A DNA stretch of 64,000 bases from Phycisphaerales bacterium (GCA_020847375.1 JADLCB010000014.1:147070-211069), one strand, 5' to 3'. Positions 16,484 to 25,118 are shown, numbered from the stretch's first letter. Notes: generated by a model from the sequence alone, not told the origin. A program made the numbers and translations.

Positions 16484-17263
16484 ATGAATGTTATCGATAC
16501 ATTTCGCTTGAATGGAAAAACGGCGTTGATGACGGGTGGCGCCGGTCTGTACGGTCAGCAGATCGCCCGGGCGCTGGCGATGGCGGGGGCTAAAACGTTC
16601 ATGGCCAGCCGCAATCTGGAAAAACTGGACAAGCAGGCGCAGATTTTTCGTGATGAAGGTCTGGATGTCACCGCCTATCAACTGGATCAAAGCGATGAAA
16701 AGCAGATTTTGAAATTGCGTGACCGGTTGAATGAGGAAACCGGCGGCGTTGACATTCTGATCAACAACGCCGTGATCCGGTGTATGAGCAGTTGGGAGGA
16801 CGATGCGGATAATCTTCGCAAATCGCTGGATGTGAACATCACCGGCGTGTTTTTGATGACCCGCGTTTTTGGCGACCAGATGGCGGCCCGCGGCGGCGGG
16901 AGCATTATCAATATTGGTTCGATCTATGGGATGGTCTCGCAGGACTATTCGCTGTATGAGGGAACCGATATGCACGGTGATATTCCCGATTACTGGATGC
17001 ACAAGGGGTCGATGGTTCAGTTCACCCGCTTTGCCGCAGCCAAACTTGGCCCGCATGGCGTGCGCGTGAATACGGTCAGCCCCGGTGGGTTGTTCAACAA
17101 CCAGAACCCAATCTTCGTCAAGCGTTACAATGCCCGGACGTTTCTTGGTCGGATGGCGAATCAGACGGATCTCATGGGCACGATCGTGTTTCTGGCATCG
17201 GATGCGTCAGCCTATGTGACAGGTGTCAATATCCCTGTTGATGCTGGGTTTACAGCTAAGTGA
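16484..17263 (+). CDS. Short-chain dehydrogenase/reductase (first of a tandem pair)
   Basis: 259 residues from the ATG at 16484. The cofactor loop is ALMTGGAGLYGQQIARALAM, followed by DILINNAVIRC (the NNA motif). The catalytic set is Ser in INIGSIYGM and Tyr-Lys in DYWMHKGSMV (YxxxK), ending VTGVNIPVDAGFTAK. SDRs of this length act as NAD(P)-dependent oxidoreductases on sugars, sugar acids or polyols, usually as tetramers. It is paralogous to the next gene, which starts 11 bases after its stop. The insertion GTDMHGDIP before the Tyr differs from typical SDRs and probably shapes the substrate pocket. Confidence 0.88.
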   Translation: MNVIDTFRLNGKTALMTGGAGLYGQQIARALAMAGAKTFMASRNLEKLDKQAQIFRDEGLDVTAYQLDQSDEKQILKLRDRLNEETGGVDILINNAVIRCMSSWEDDADNLRKSLDVNITGVFLMTRVFGDQMAARGGGSIINIGSIYGMVSQDYSLYEGTDMHGDIPDYWMHKGSMVQFTRFAAAKLGPHGVRVNTVSPGGLFNNQNPIFVKRYNARTFLGRMANQTDLMGTIVFLASDASAYVTGVNIPVDAGFTAK

Positions 17264-17273
17264 GCGATGGACC

Positions 17274-18065
17274 ATGCTGGGTAAATTGTTTGATCTGACC
17301 GGCAAGGTGGCGCTGGTTGCTGGTGGCGGTGGCTATCTTGGTTATTCCATCTGCCGGGCGCTGGCGGCCCATGGTGCGCGTGTCGGCGTTGGCGACATCA
17401 ACGAGCAGGCAATTCATCGCAGCGTCGATGCGGTGCAAGGCGATGGAGGCCAGGCGGTTGCTGTGCAACTGGATAGCGGCAAGGAAGAATCGATTGAGCG
17501 GTCGCTGGATCAGGTTCAGCAGTCGTTGGGGCCGGTGAGCATCGTGGTGAATTGTGCCACAACGGCCACAGGTAAGAGCCACGAAAATCTGACCGTGGAA
17601 GATTGGCAGACTTGCCTGCAGACGACTTTGGTTGGCGAGTTTTTGATCGCGCGCTCGGCAGCGAGGCGCATGATCAAACAAGGTGGCGGTGGGAGCATCA
17701 TCCACTTTGGTTCGATGTACGGCATGGTCAGCCCCAACCCCGTTGCCTACGGCGATAAAATGCCGATGAATCCCCCGGATTATGGTGCGGCCAAGGCGGG
17801 CGTGTTGCAACTGACACGCTATCAGGCCGTGTTGTGGGGTAAGCATGGCATTCGTGTCAACGCTGTTGTGCCCGGGCCGTTTCCCAATCCTGGCGTTCAA
17901 GCGAAGCATCCGGATTTTGTTGATCGCCTGAGTCAACGTGTGCCGATGGCCCGGATAGGGCAGGGTGATGAAATTGCCGGTGCCGTCGTTTATCTGGCTT
18001 CGTCAGCCTCCAGCTATGTCACGGGCACATCACTGGTGGTCGATGGGGGATGGACAGCCTGGTGA
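17274..18065 (+). CDS. Short-chain dehydrogenase/reductase (second of a tandem pair)
   Basis: 263 residues from the ATG at 17274. It opens LTGKVALVAGGGGYLGYSIC, with VSIVVNCATTATG in place of NNAG, Ser in IHFGSMYGMVS, and the catalytic pair in DYGAAKAGVLQLT. It ends TGTSLVVDGGWTAW. Like its neighbour it has extra residues before the Tyr (VAYGDKMPMNP), so the two probably arose by duplication and handle related substrates or successive steps. It belongs to the rightward run from DeoR to the aldolase. NAD(P)-dependent oxidation of a sugar-derived alcohol is the likely reaction. The substrate is unknown. Confidence 0.88.
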   Translation: MLGKLFDLTGKVALVAGGGGYLGYSICRALAAHGARVGVGDINEQAIHRSVDAVQGDGGQAVAVQLDSGKEESIERSLDQVQQSLGPVSIVVNCATTATGKSHENLTVEDWQTCLQTTLVGEFLIARSAARRMIKQGGGGSIIHFGSMYGMVSPNPVAYGDKMPMNPPDYGAAKAGVLQLTRYQAVLWGKHGIRVNAVVPGPFPNPGVQAKHPDFVDRLSQRVPMARIGQGDEIAGAVVYLASSASSYVTGTSLVVDGGWTAW

Positions 18066-18180
18066 AGACTGCTGGGACACTGACAAGCAGGTGACATGCG
18101 GTGGATGCGACTGTTGTGATTATTACTGTGCTGAAAGCTGAAGTAGCAGCTACAACTTTTTTACTCTTGCGAGTTTGATT

Positions 18181-19146
18181 ATGGCGAAACCACTGGTTCG
18201 TGATCGTGATAATATCCGCCTGGCGATGCTGGGCATGGTTGAGGGTAATGGTCATCCGTTTAGCTGGAGCGCCATTGTCAATGGAACGTACAACGCCAGC
18301 GAAATTATCGCTGGCGGCTATGGGGGTATTGTTGATTATCTGAAGATTCAACCGCCGGGCGCTCTGGGAATTGCCGGCGCCAAAGTGACGCATGTCTGGT
18401 GCGACAACCGTGCTGATGCTGATCGTGTTGTGCGCGCTTCAGGCGTGGCGCACGCTGTTGACCGGGCGGAGGATGTGATCGGGCAGGTCGATGCGGTGAT
18501 CGTGGCGACGGATAAGGGTCACGAACACGTGGATCGCGCCCGGCCGTTCATCGAGGCGGGCCTGCCGGTGTTTATTGATAAACCGTTGACGGATCGGGCG
18601 GACCACCTGCAGCAGTTCATTGACTGGCAAAGGCAGGGCAAGGCGCTTATGTCAACCAGTGCCATGCGCTACGCCAGGGAATATCTCGACCTGAAGGCGC
18701 GCCTGAACGAAGTGGGCCAACCGCGGCTGATTATCGGCAACATGCTTAAAGACTGGGAACGCTACGGTATTCATGCCCTGGAGGCGGTCTATCAACTGCT
18801 GGAACCAGGTGGCTGGCAGTGGCTGACCAACAGCGGCGATGAAAAGGCGAGCATTGTTCATATTCATCATCGCAGTGGCGTTGATGTGGTGCTGAATGTG
18901 ATCAAGGATATGATTGGCGGATACGGAATCGTGGGTATTTATGGAACCACCGGTTATGTGCAAACCAAGTTGAGCGACACGTTCAATGCCTTCAAGTCGC
19001 AACTGGTGACCTACATCGATTATCTGCGCAGCGGGGAGCTGCCGTTTTCCTTCGATCAGACGGTTGAACAGATGAAAATCATCATCGCAGGCATCCTCAG
19101 CAAGGAACAGGGCGGTCGGCGTGTCGAGATCGACAGCGTTTTATAG
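18181..19146 (+). CDS. Gfo/Idh/MocA-family oxidoreductase, divergent cofactor loop
   Basis: 321 residues from the ATG at 18181; a TTG two codons earlier is less likely. The family plan is visible: an N-terminal Rossmann part (IRLAMLGMVEGNGHPFSW), DAVIVATDKGHEHVDRARPF, FIDKPLTDRADH (Asp-Lys-Pro instead of the usual Glu-Lys-Pro), then a C-terminal sheet domain. The normal GxGxxG is replaced by GMVEGNGHPF, so cofactor binding may be unusual or the protein may act differently. It lies 115 bases after the second SDR and before the aldolase. It is only distantly like the other family member at 8010, so it is not a recent duplicate. Confidence 0.82.
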   Translation: MAKPLVRDRDNIRLAMLGMVEGNGHPFSWSAIVNGTYNASEIIAGGYGGIVDYLKIQPPGALGIAGAKVTHVWCDNRADADRVVRASGVAHAVDRAEDVIGQVDAVIVATDKGHEHVDRARPFIEAGLPVFIDKPLTDRADHLQQFIDWQRQGKALMSTSAMRYAREYLDLKARLNEVGQPRLIIGNMLKDWERYGIHALEAVYQLLEPGGWQWLTNSGDEKASIVHIHHRSGVDVVLNVIKDMIGGYGIVGIYGTTGYVQTKLSDTFNAFKSQLVTYIDYLRSGELPFSFDQTVEQMKIIIAGILSKEQGGRRVEIDSVL

Positions 19147-19205
19147 GCCGGCATGATTTTTTTGGTTTAATAGTAATCCATACTTTTTTAATAGTGAGCA
19201 TTTTT

Positions 19206-20039
19206 ATGAGTTCATCACCTCAAAGTCCGTATGCGGCGTCACCAGGTTCGGCAGCGGGGCAGTCCAATCAGCCCGTGCTTTTGCGTCCGAGCCGGGTGCT
19301 GCAGAAAATGCGTGCCGGTCAGACCGCCGGTTGTGTGAAGTTGAATCTGGCTGATGCGCGCGTTGCCGAAATTGCGGCGCTGACCGGTATTGACTGCATC
19401 TGGGCCGATCTGGAGCACGTGCCCAATACGCTGCACGACATCGAAAACCAGGTGCGGGCAGCCAAGATGCACAACACGGATACGATTGTTCGTGTTCCGC
19501 GCGGCAGTTATTCGGATTTGATCTATCCGCTGGAGATGGATGCTGCCGGCATTATGGTTCCGCACGTTAAGACGGCTGCCGAGGCGCGGTGGATCGCCCA
19601 GCAGACCAAGTTTCAACCCGTCGGTCGGCGCGCCCTTGATGGCGGCAATGCTGATGGGGCTTACTGCGGCGCTGACATGTCGGACTATATCCGCCACGCC
19701 AATGAGCAGCGGTTTGTCATCGTTCAGATTGAAGACCCTGAAGCGATGGACGAGCTGGACGAAATAGCAGCCGTACCCGGGGTGGACATGATTTTCTTCG
19801 GCCCGGGCGATTTCAGCCATGGCCTGGGCATTGCCGGTCAAATCAACGACCCGCGCGTGGTCGCAGCACGGAAGGCGGTTGTGCAGGCGGCTTTGAAACA
19901 CGGCAAGTTTGCCGGTACGGTGGGGGGGCTGGGTAATCGTCAGGAACTGATCGACATGGGGTTCCGCTTTTTGAGCATCGGGGCTGATGTTGTGGCGATC
20001 TACGAATACTTTGCCAACATCGCCAAAGCCTTCAAATAA
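19206..20039 (+). CDS. HpcH/HpaI-family aldolase
   Basis: 277 residues from the ATG at 19206. AGCVKLNLADARVAEIAALT, GIDCIWADLEHVPNT, IVQIEDPEAMDELDEI (metal Glu) and MIFFGPGDFSHGLGI (metal Asp) are the hallmarks of the class II pyruvate aldolase barrel. These enzymes split 2-keto-3-deoxy or 4-hydroxy-2-oxo acids into pyruvate (or a related keto acid) and an aldehyde with a divalent metal. As last gene of the rightward run it would provide the carbon-splitting step of the pathway. A bidirectional terminator follows at 20064. Confidence 0.88.
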   Translation: MSSSPQSPYAASPGSAAGQSNQPVLLRPSRVLQKMRAGQTAGCVKLNLADARVAEIAALTGIDCIWADLEHVPNTLHDIENQVRAAKMHNTDTIVRVPRGSYSDLIYPLEMDAAGIMVPHVKTAAEARWIAQQTKFQPVGRRALDGGNADGAYCGADMSDYIRHANEQRFVIVQIEDPEAMDELDEIAAVPGVDMIFFGPGDFSHGLGIAGQINDPRVVAARKAVVQAALKHGKFAGTVGGLGNRQELIDMGFRFLSIGADVVAIYEYFANIAKAFK

Positions 20040-20063
20040 TTTTTTTCTCAAAGAATAAAATAA

Positions 20064-20099
20064 AAACACCAGATCACGGGCAACCATGATCTGGTGTTT
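20064..20099. terminator. Bidirectional Rho-independent terminator
   Basis: AAACACCAGATCA (20064-20076) and TGATCTGGTGTTT (20087-20099) form a perfect 13-bp stem with a 10-base loop. A T-rich run follows on the forward strand and a longer one on the reverse strand. It separates the convergent aldolase and aminotransferase genes. Confidence 0.85.
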
Positions 20100-20123
20100 G
20101 TTGTCAGGGACAGGCTTGCCGGC

Positions 20124-21488
20124 TTAGCTCAGTCGGGCAAAACCGCTTTGTTTGACCGGGCTGCCCAGTCGTTTTTCCGCGTCGCCTTTGGCCATCGCAT
20201 CCGCCAGTTCCGCATAAACTTCGTCAGCGGCCAGGAGATATTTCTCCACGTGCCCAGGCTGGTGGGCGAGCGTGGGATAGAATGAAGCGCCGGTCAGGTA
20301 ACCGTGATCGAGCATACGCACGGTGTAGAGCGTCATCAGGGCAGCGCCCTGCGGGTGATCGAAGGCGTAGTGGGCGATGCAGGGGTGTCCGGCGACTTTC
20401 AGAGGCAACTTGTGTTTTTGTGCCAGCTTGGTCAGACCGTTGGCGTATAGCTTGCCGATATTGTCAACGTGGGCCGGAACATCGTTTTCCTCCATGACCT
20501 TCATCGTGGCCAGTGCTGCAGCAAAGCCGACACCTTCGGTCCAGTAGGTGCTGGAGATGAAGCTGTCCTGGGCGGATGCCATGACCTGCTCGCGGCCGAG
20601 AACCGCGCCGATGGGATGACCATTGCCCAGTGCCTTGGCAAAGACGGCAATATCAGGATCGACACCATAGCGCAGATGCGCCCCGCCACGGGCCAGGCGG
20701 AAACCCGCTGAGATTTCGTCGAAGATGAACACCGCGCCGCATTCGTGCGCCAGCGCCTTGGCCTGCTGGAGGAACTGATTTTGCGGTTCCTGGTTGCGGG
20801 TTGGTTCCATGATAACGGCGGCCAGGTTTTTGCCGTGTTTGGCGACAATTTCCTCAAGCTGTTTGATCTGGTTGTATGCGAAAGGAAGCGCGGTGGCTTT
20901 AAGGCCGCGCGGTACGCCGGTGGGGGACAAACCGGGCAGGAGGTGCCCATCGAGTGCGCCGTGTTCGCCGAGATTGGCAGCCAGATACCAGTCTGACCAG
21001 CCGTGATAACCGCAGAAAGCGACGACATCGCGGCGGGTGTGGGCGCGGGCGATACGCACGGCGACCGCCATTGATTCGCCGCCGGTTCGGGCGTAGCGAA
21101 CCGCGCCGGCCCAGGGGTGCCAGTCGATCAATTTCTGGGCAACCTGAACCTCTTCGGGATTGTTCAATGTACAGAATGAACCGCGCTGAATGCGGTCAAT
21201 CACGGCTGCCGTGACCTCCGGATGATTGAACCCCAGCAGGCATCCGCCGATGCCGTTGGTCACCATATCGATCAGTTTGTTGCCGGACAGATCCGTGACC
21301 TGGCAGCCGGCAGCTTCACGGTAGTAGGCCGGCCAGCGATCCGGTGCAAACATTTCCGGGCGTTTGCTCAGCAGTTGCGTACCGCCGGGGATCATGGTTT
21401 TGGCCAGTTTATACAGGCCCTGGTTATCCCCGGCATCGATCAGTTGCTGGATTTGGGCTGAACGGTTGGGACTGAGTGTTGCGGTCAT
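20124..21488 (-). CDS. Class III aminotransferase, glutamate-1-semialdehyde aminomutase-like
   Basis: 454 residues from the ATG at 21488, which has AAAGGAG seven bases upstream. TMIPGGTQLLSKRPEMFAP resembles the HemL N-terminus. YARTGGESMAVAVRIARAHT, VIFDEISAGFRLARGG-like FIFDEISAGFRLARG, and AVFAKALGNGHPIGAVLG with the PLP Lys at residue 285 confirm the fold. It is not the housekeeping HemL, which is at 61299. Relatives act as aminotransferases or aminomutases on amino-sugar-like substrates. The GntR gene lies 40 bases upstream on the same strand and probably shares its transcript. This is the second class III enzyme of the locus. Confidence 0.85.
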   Translation of the reverse strand: MTATLSPNRSAQIQQLIDAGDNQGLYKLAKTMIPGGTQLLSKRPEMFAPDRWPAYYREAAGCQVTDLSGNKLIDMVTNGIGGCLLGFNHPEVTAAVIDRIQRGSFCTLNNPEEVQVAQKLIDWHPWAGAVRYARTGGESMAVAVRIARAHTRRDVVAFCGYHGWSDWYLAANLGEHGALDGHLLPGLSPTGVPRGLKATALPFAYNQIKQLEEIVAKHGKNLAAVIMEPTRNQEPQNQFLQQAKALAHECGAVFIFDEISAGFRLARGGAHLRYGVDPDIAVFAKALGNGHPIGAVLGREQVMASAQDSFISSTYWTEGVGFAAALATMKVMEENDVPAHVDNIGKLYANGLTKLAQKHKLPLKVAGHPCIAHYAFDHPQGAALMTLYTVRMLDHGYLTGASFYPTLAHQPGHVEKYLLAADEVYAELADAMAKGDAEKRLGSPVKQSGFARLS

Positions 21489-21528
21489 GGTTCGACTCCT
21501 TTGGTAAAGAACTATTGTTGGTAAAAAA

Positions 21529-22191
21529 CTATGGTTGAATCGTTTGGTCCAACTGGACAAGGCATTGTTCCAGATCTTTGCGCATCAGGGCATCGGCTTG
21601 ATCGGGTGAGGCGTTCACCATCGCTTCGATCAACTCGACGTGGTGATTCGGTTCGGCCGAGAGCACCGGCGGTATCAGGATTTCGACGGACAGAAACAGG
21701 CCGACGCGCAGAACTCGACGCAGCGCCTTGACCAGGGCATCGCAACCGCTCAGCTCCGCCAGCGCCAGATGCAGCTCAACTTCGAGCTTATAGTCCTGCG
21801 GCGTCATGGGCGGGGTGGCATCGCTGAGACGGGCCAGTTGCATGATACGTGCCTTGGCGCGACGCAGTGGCAGGCCGCAGTACATTCGGGCAGCCTGGCA
21901 TTCCAGCGCCAGACGCAGAACGACCTGATCGCGTACTTCCTGACGGTTGAGCAGCCGCACCTGCGTGCCACGTTTTCCGATGGGTTGCAAAAGCCCTTCG
22001 GACTGGAGACGCACGAATGCTTCGGCTGATGGGGCCAGACTTACCCCGACTTCATCGGCCACCTGACGGCGATTGAGCAATTGCCCGGGGACGAGCTGAC
22101 GGTTGAGCATCTTTTCGAGCAGGTGATCGTAGATCTGGTCCGACAGGGATCGATCATCCCGATGCGTCGAAGGTGACAGAATCCTTGACAT
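21529..22191 (-). CDS. GntR-family regulator, FCD type
   Basis: 220 residues from the ATG at 22191; the frame runs 12 codons further up but overlaps a palindromic operator-like site. The winged helix is residues 15-80 (LSDQIYDHLLEKMLNRQLVP, then RRQVADEVGVSLAPSAEAFV). The effector domain is helical (VELHLALAELSGCDALVKAL). In most GntR proteins the recognition helix reads S..TVREAL; here APSAEAF is unusual. It heads a two-gene unit with the aminotransferase-like gene. Likely a repressor of this unit sensing a pathway acid. Confidence 0.88.
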   Translation of the reverse strand: MSRILSPSTHRDDRSLSDQIYDHLLEKMLNRQLVPGQLLNRRQVADEVGVSLAPSAEAFVRLQSEGLLQPIGKRGTQVRLLNRQEVRDQVVLRLALECQAARMYCGLPLRRAKARIMQLARLSDATPPMTPQDYKLEVELHLALAELSGCDALVKALRRVLRVGLFLSVEILIPPVLSAEPNHHVELIEAMVNASPDQADALMRKDLEQCLVQLDQTIQP

Positions 22192-22207
22192 GTCATATGA
22201 TATATCA
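22186..22207. promoter_or_regulatory. Two adjacent palindromes over the GntR start
   Basis: TGACATGTCA (22186-22195) and TGATATATCA (22198-22207) are both perfect 10-bp palindromes, two bases apart, and they cover the start codon of the GntR gene. TGATATATCA-like sites are typical operators of FCD-GntR proteins. Autoregulation is inferred. Confidence 0.5.
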
Positions 22208-22306
22208 CGATGCACCTGTTTTGTCAAGTTGGTTTTCGTCGCGACGAATTATTGAGGTTAATGGCAGGTGGTGCGTGCTTTGAGCAAATCGTTTACATCA
22301 GGAGAT

Positions 22307-22341
22307 AAAAAAACGACGGCGTACTTGTGGTACGTCGTCGT
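22307..22341 (-). terminator. Rho-independent terminator, reverse strand
   Basis: The arms are at 22313-22324 and 22330-22341, 12 bases each with one mismatch in the reverse-strand RNA, and a 5-base loop. They are followed on that strand by seven Ts (22307-22313). It could end the GH113-like transcript or the short RNA starting near 22358. Confidence 0.75.
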
Positions 22342-22358
22342 CCTCTCTCACTCTCTTC
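22307..22358 (-). ncRNA. Candidate small RNA or leader attenuator (about 50 nt)
   Basis: On the reverse strand a promoter-like pair (see 22365-22393) is followed about 17-20 bases later by a hairpin and seven Ts (22307-22341). Transcription from the predicted start near 22358 would give a very short RNA, mostly hairpin. Because the GntR gene starts 116 bases further along the same strand, the hairpin could instead be an attenuator in its leader. No known RNA family is recognised. Confidence 0.4.
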
Positions 22359-22364
22359 ACCCGT

Positions 22365-22393
22365 ATTATAGACCATGTCCAGTGATTACACAA
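22365..22393 (-). promoter_or_regulatory. Sigma-70-like promoter
   Basis: Read on the reverse strand: TTGTGT (22388-22393), a 17-base spacer, then a perfect TATAAT (22365-22370). The next feature downstream is a terminator hairpin. The rest of the 22392-22542 stretch is AT-rich and shows nothing else. Confidence 0.5.
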
Positions 22394-22542
22394 CAATTTA
22401 TTTTCGACATTACGACGTTTATTAAGTGTAAAATGGGGAAACTTTGTCTTTGGAAAGGCTTGCGAGCGATCAAAACGAGGCCAAAATACAAGCGATTGTG
22501 TTGTGGTTGGCTGAACAAAGGCAGAAGCACGTATTTTGTTGA

Positions 22543-23631
22543 TCAGTTGACCGACCAGCGTGGTTTGCCCAACCACTGACGCAAAACCTGTTCAGCCGGT
22601 TTGCCGGCGGGTGTGTATCCGCGATCTGACGGCCCGCTTTTATCAGGTGGCCATTCCCAGATCATAAAACCGCCCAACTGCGGATTGCCCCACCAACTGA
22701 GGAAAAATCCTTCATACAGACGGCGTTGCAGGTCCAGATCGATGGGTTCCGTGGGGATGGTGTAGTCCCACGGCGTGCTGGCAGCATTGGCCAGTGAGCA
22801 CCAGCCAACTTCCAGAAACACAAGCGGTTTGCCTTGTTTGGCTTGAAAAGCGAGCAGATTCCTTTGGATTTCCTTCCAGCGCTGCTGGATCTGTTCGATG
22901 GTGACCTGGCGGTTATCACCGAGTTTGTAGTAGCTGTTCATGCTGATCAGATCGAGCTGATCCCAGAACTTGATGGAGCTGTAATGATCCCAGTTGGCGG
23001 AGTAGGTTAGCCGGCCTTTGTAGGTTTTGCGGACATAATCAATGGTTTGGCGCCATTGATCGACTTGCGGCTCGCTGGTAACCAGCTCCGAACCGATGAC
23101 CAGAACATCAACGCCGGTTGCCTGGGCGATCCAGGCGAAATGACCGATCATGTCGCGATACGAATCGAACCATTGCGGCCAACTGATGGGTTTGAGCGTG
23201 CCGCGCCACTCGTTGCCGCGTGGCGCATCCAGCAGCACAATGGGCATGAGGATGACGCGCAGACCTTTGTTTTTGGCGTGCTGGATCAGGTCGGTCAATT
23301 GTTCGGAGGTGGGGGTCATGCGCATATCGAGATAGATATGGCTGCTGGTTCCATTTTCCTGGCGGGCATCAACCACCAGTAAAATTGTGTCGGCTCCGAT
23401 GTCAGCGATTTGGTCGATGCTTTGCTTGTAGCGGTCGATCCAGTCCACGCGCTGAATCTGCATGCCGACACCGACCAAGGGAAGATCCGTGGTGGCCAGT
23501 GTGCGCGGTGGGCCGGATGGGCTGGTCGGATCGGACGAAGCGTGTGCGTTGCGCTGGCCAAACAGTGTCAGGGCGCAAATCGCCAGAAAAACGGTGGTGG
23601 CAGCGATGATGATGACGCGATTGAGTCGCAT
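22543..23631 (-). CDS. GH113-like glycoside hydrolase, exported
   Basis: 362 residues from the ATG at 23631. A single hydrophobic leader (VIIIAATTVFLAICALTLF) at residues 5-23 is an uncleaved anchor or signal peptide. The (beta/alpha)8 barrel shows IGADTILLVVDARQENGTSS, VLVIGSELVTSE with a candidate acid/base Glu near residue 185, and PLVFLEVGWCSLANAAST with a candidate nucleophile Glu near residue 285. Both are placed as in GH113 endo-beta-mannanases. It ends with an aromatic FMIWEWPPDK strand. The action on mannan is inferred from fold only. It is monocistronic. Confidence 0.75.
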   Translation of the reverse strand: MRLNRVIIIAATTVFLAICALTLFGQRNAHASSDPTSPSGPPRTLATTDLPLVGVGMQIQRVDWIDRYKQSIDQIADIGADTILLVVDARQENGTSSHIYLDMRMTPTSEQLTDLIQHAKNKGLRVILMPIVLLDAPRGNEWRGTLKPISWPQWFDSYRDMIGHFAWIAQATGVDVLVIGSELVTSEPQVDQWRQTIDYVRKTYKGRLTYSANWDHYSSIKFWDQLDLISMNSYYKLGDNRQVTIEQIQQRWKEIQRNLLAFQAKQGKPLVFLEVGWCSLANAASTPWDYTIPTEPIDLDLQRRLYEGFFLSWWGNPQLGGFMIWEWPPDKSGPSDRGYTPAGKPAEQVLRQWLGKPRWSVN

Positions 23632-23765
23632 GGAGTCCAAAGCAAAGCATAAATAGTGCCTGCCTGCAATCAACCACGGAGGCGGAAAATTTGTGGCCGG
23701 GGTTTGAAGAAAAGGTATTGTCGATGGCGGGAGGGACGAGGTCAGATAGCGCGGGCAGGCAAAAA

Positions 23766-25118
23766 CTAGAGCGGGTTGGGGGTTGGGTTTTCCTGGCCGC
23801 CGACCAGAAAAATGCTGTTTTTCCCGGATCGTTTTGCGCCGAACATCAGCGCTTGATCGGCGGCATTGATCAATTCGGGCACGTTGCTGGCATCGTAGGG
23901 ATAGACAGCCAGCCCGCCGGAGATGGTCAGACTGCCGTGGCCTTGCGGGCCGAGAAAGGGGTATTCCTGGCTGGACAAGTTGCGCTTGAAACGATCCAGA
24001 ATCTGCATGATGTTGTGCGGCACGCGCGAGACGGGCGTGCTGGTGGATTGGCGCGGTTGGCGCGGGCCTTCCTTTTCCCAGAAGACAACGGCAAATTCAT
24101 CGCCGCTGACCCTGGCGACCAGATCATGATCGCGACAGCAGCGTTTGATGACGGATCCGGTCTGACGAAGGATTTCGTCGCCGATCACGTGGCCGTAGGT
24201 GTCGTTGTAGTTTTTGAAATTGTCAATGTCGAACATCAGCAGCGTGACGGGAAACCGCAGCGCTCGCGCTTTTTCGACGATACGCGAAAGAAAATGACGG
24301 AAGTAGCGACCGTTGTACAGGCCGGTCAATTCATCGGTAATCGCCAGTTTCTGCAGGGCACTGTGACGCTGTTGCAGAAGGATAAGTTTGGCCAGTGGCT
24401 CAGCCAGTTGATCCAGAAAACGGCGGGGGATGGTTTGATCTGCATCGTGGGTCAGATGCAGATATAAAATGCCCAACGATTCAGTTTCATGATGAATCGG
24501 ATGCGACAGCAGCACGGAATCATCAGTGCTTTGCGGTGCGGGCTTATCCGGTGCGACCAGCTCCAGGCGCATATCCGAGCCGAGTTGTTCGTTCAGCAAT
24601 TGCACGGCCCCGGCAGGGGCATCGGAGGGATATTGAAGCTGGGCATCGAGCATGAGGTCTGATACGTCAGCGACCAGCAGGGAGGCCGGGTCAGGCGGCG
24701 TGGCGCGAGCGACGTGAACCGGTTGGTCAGTCTGCCCTTCATCAGCCAGATGAAGCGAGATACTACCCAAAATCCGCTGCAGTTCCTGTGGTGTCGAGGG
24801 GTTGATCAGGTAGTCATCGCAACCATATTCCAGCATTTGACGCGAAACGGGTTCAAGCGTTGGCGAGCCGAACAACAGCAGGCGGGCAGGGCCGGCGATG
24901 CTGCGCAGCGCCTGCACCGCAGCCTGGGCACGGCGCGCGACAGGCTCGATGGCGGCTAGAACCGTCGTGAAGTGACCGGCAGCCAGTTCGGCAATGCCGT
25001 CAAAAACGGTGTGGACGGTCATGATCTGCGCTCCGGGCAGCGCCTGGCTGGCAGCAGCATACATCTGGCGATCATCGTCGCCGATCAGTAGGAGTTGTTC
25101 CTGAAGTATGCGGGCCAT
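23766..25118 (-). CDS. Diguanylate cyclase with pseudo-receiver and GAF-like N-terminus
   Basis: 450 residues. Residues 1-115 look like a receiver domain (LLLIGDDDRQMYAAASQ, then LLLFGSP and CDDYLINPSTPQEL) but the phosphoacceptor Asp position reads TTVLAAIEP, so it is probably not phosphorylated. Residues 145-255 are GAF-like. The GGDEF domain follows (LAITDELTGLYNGRYF, MLMFDIDNFKNYNDTYGH-like LMFDIDNFKNYNDTYGHV, RVSGDEFAVVFWEKEG). SGDEF replaces GGDEF, which is usually still active. RDHD, five residues before SGDEF, is an intact inhibitory I-site. It makes c-di-GMP, a signal for surface versus motile states. Confidence 0.88.
   Translation of the reverse strand: MARILQEQLLLIGDDDRQMYAAASQALPGAQIMTVHTVFDGIAELAAGHFTTVLAAIEPVARRAQAAVQALRSIAGPARLLLFGSPTLEPVSRQMLEYGCDDYLINPSTPQELQRILGSISLHLADEGQTDQPVHVARATPPDPASLLVADVSDLMLDAQLQYPSDAPAGAVQLLNEQLGSDMRLELVAPDKPAPQSTDDSVLLSHPIHHETESLGILYLHLTHDADQTIPRRFLDQLAEPLAKLILLQQRHSALQKLAITDELTGLYNGRYFRHFLSRIVEKARALRFPVTLLMFDIDNFKNYNDTYGHVIGDEILRQTGSVIKRCCRDHDLVARVSGDEFAVVFWEKEGPRQPRQSTSTPVSRVPHNIMQILDRFKRNLSSQEYPFLGPQGHGSLTISGGLAVYPYDASNVPELINAADQALMFGAKRSGKNSIFLVGGQENPTPNPL

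Noticed and set aside
20124..21488. Housekeeping HemL assignment
   Set aside because: A much closer HemL match exists at 61299. This copy sits in a catabolic unit behind a GntR regulator and differs in its N-terminal region.
22392..22576. Reverse frame of 92 codons ending near 22298
   Set aside because: It crosses the promoter and terminator hairpin, has no family features, and overlaps the end of the GH113-like gene in another frame.
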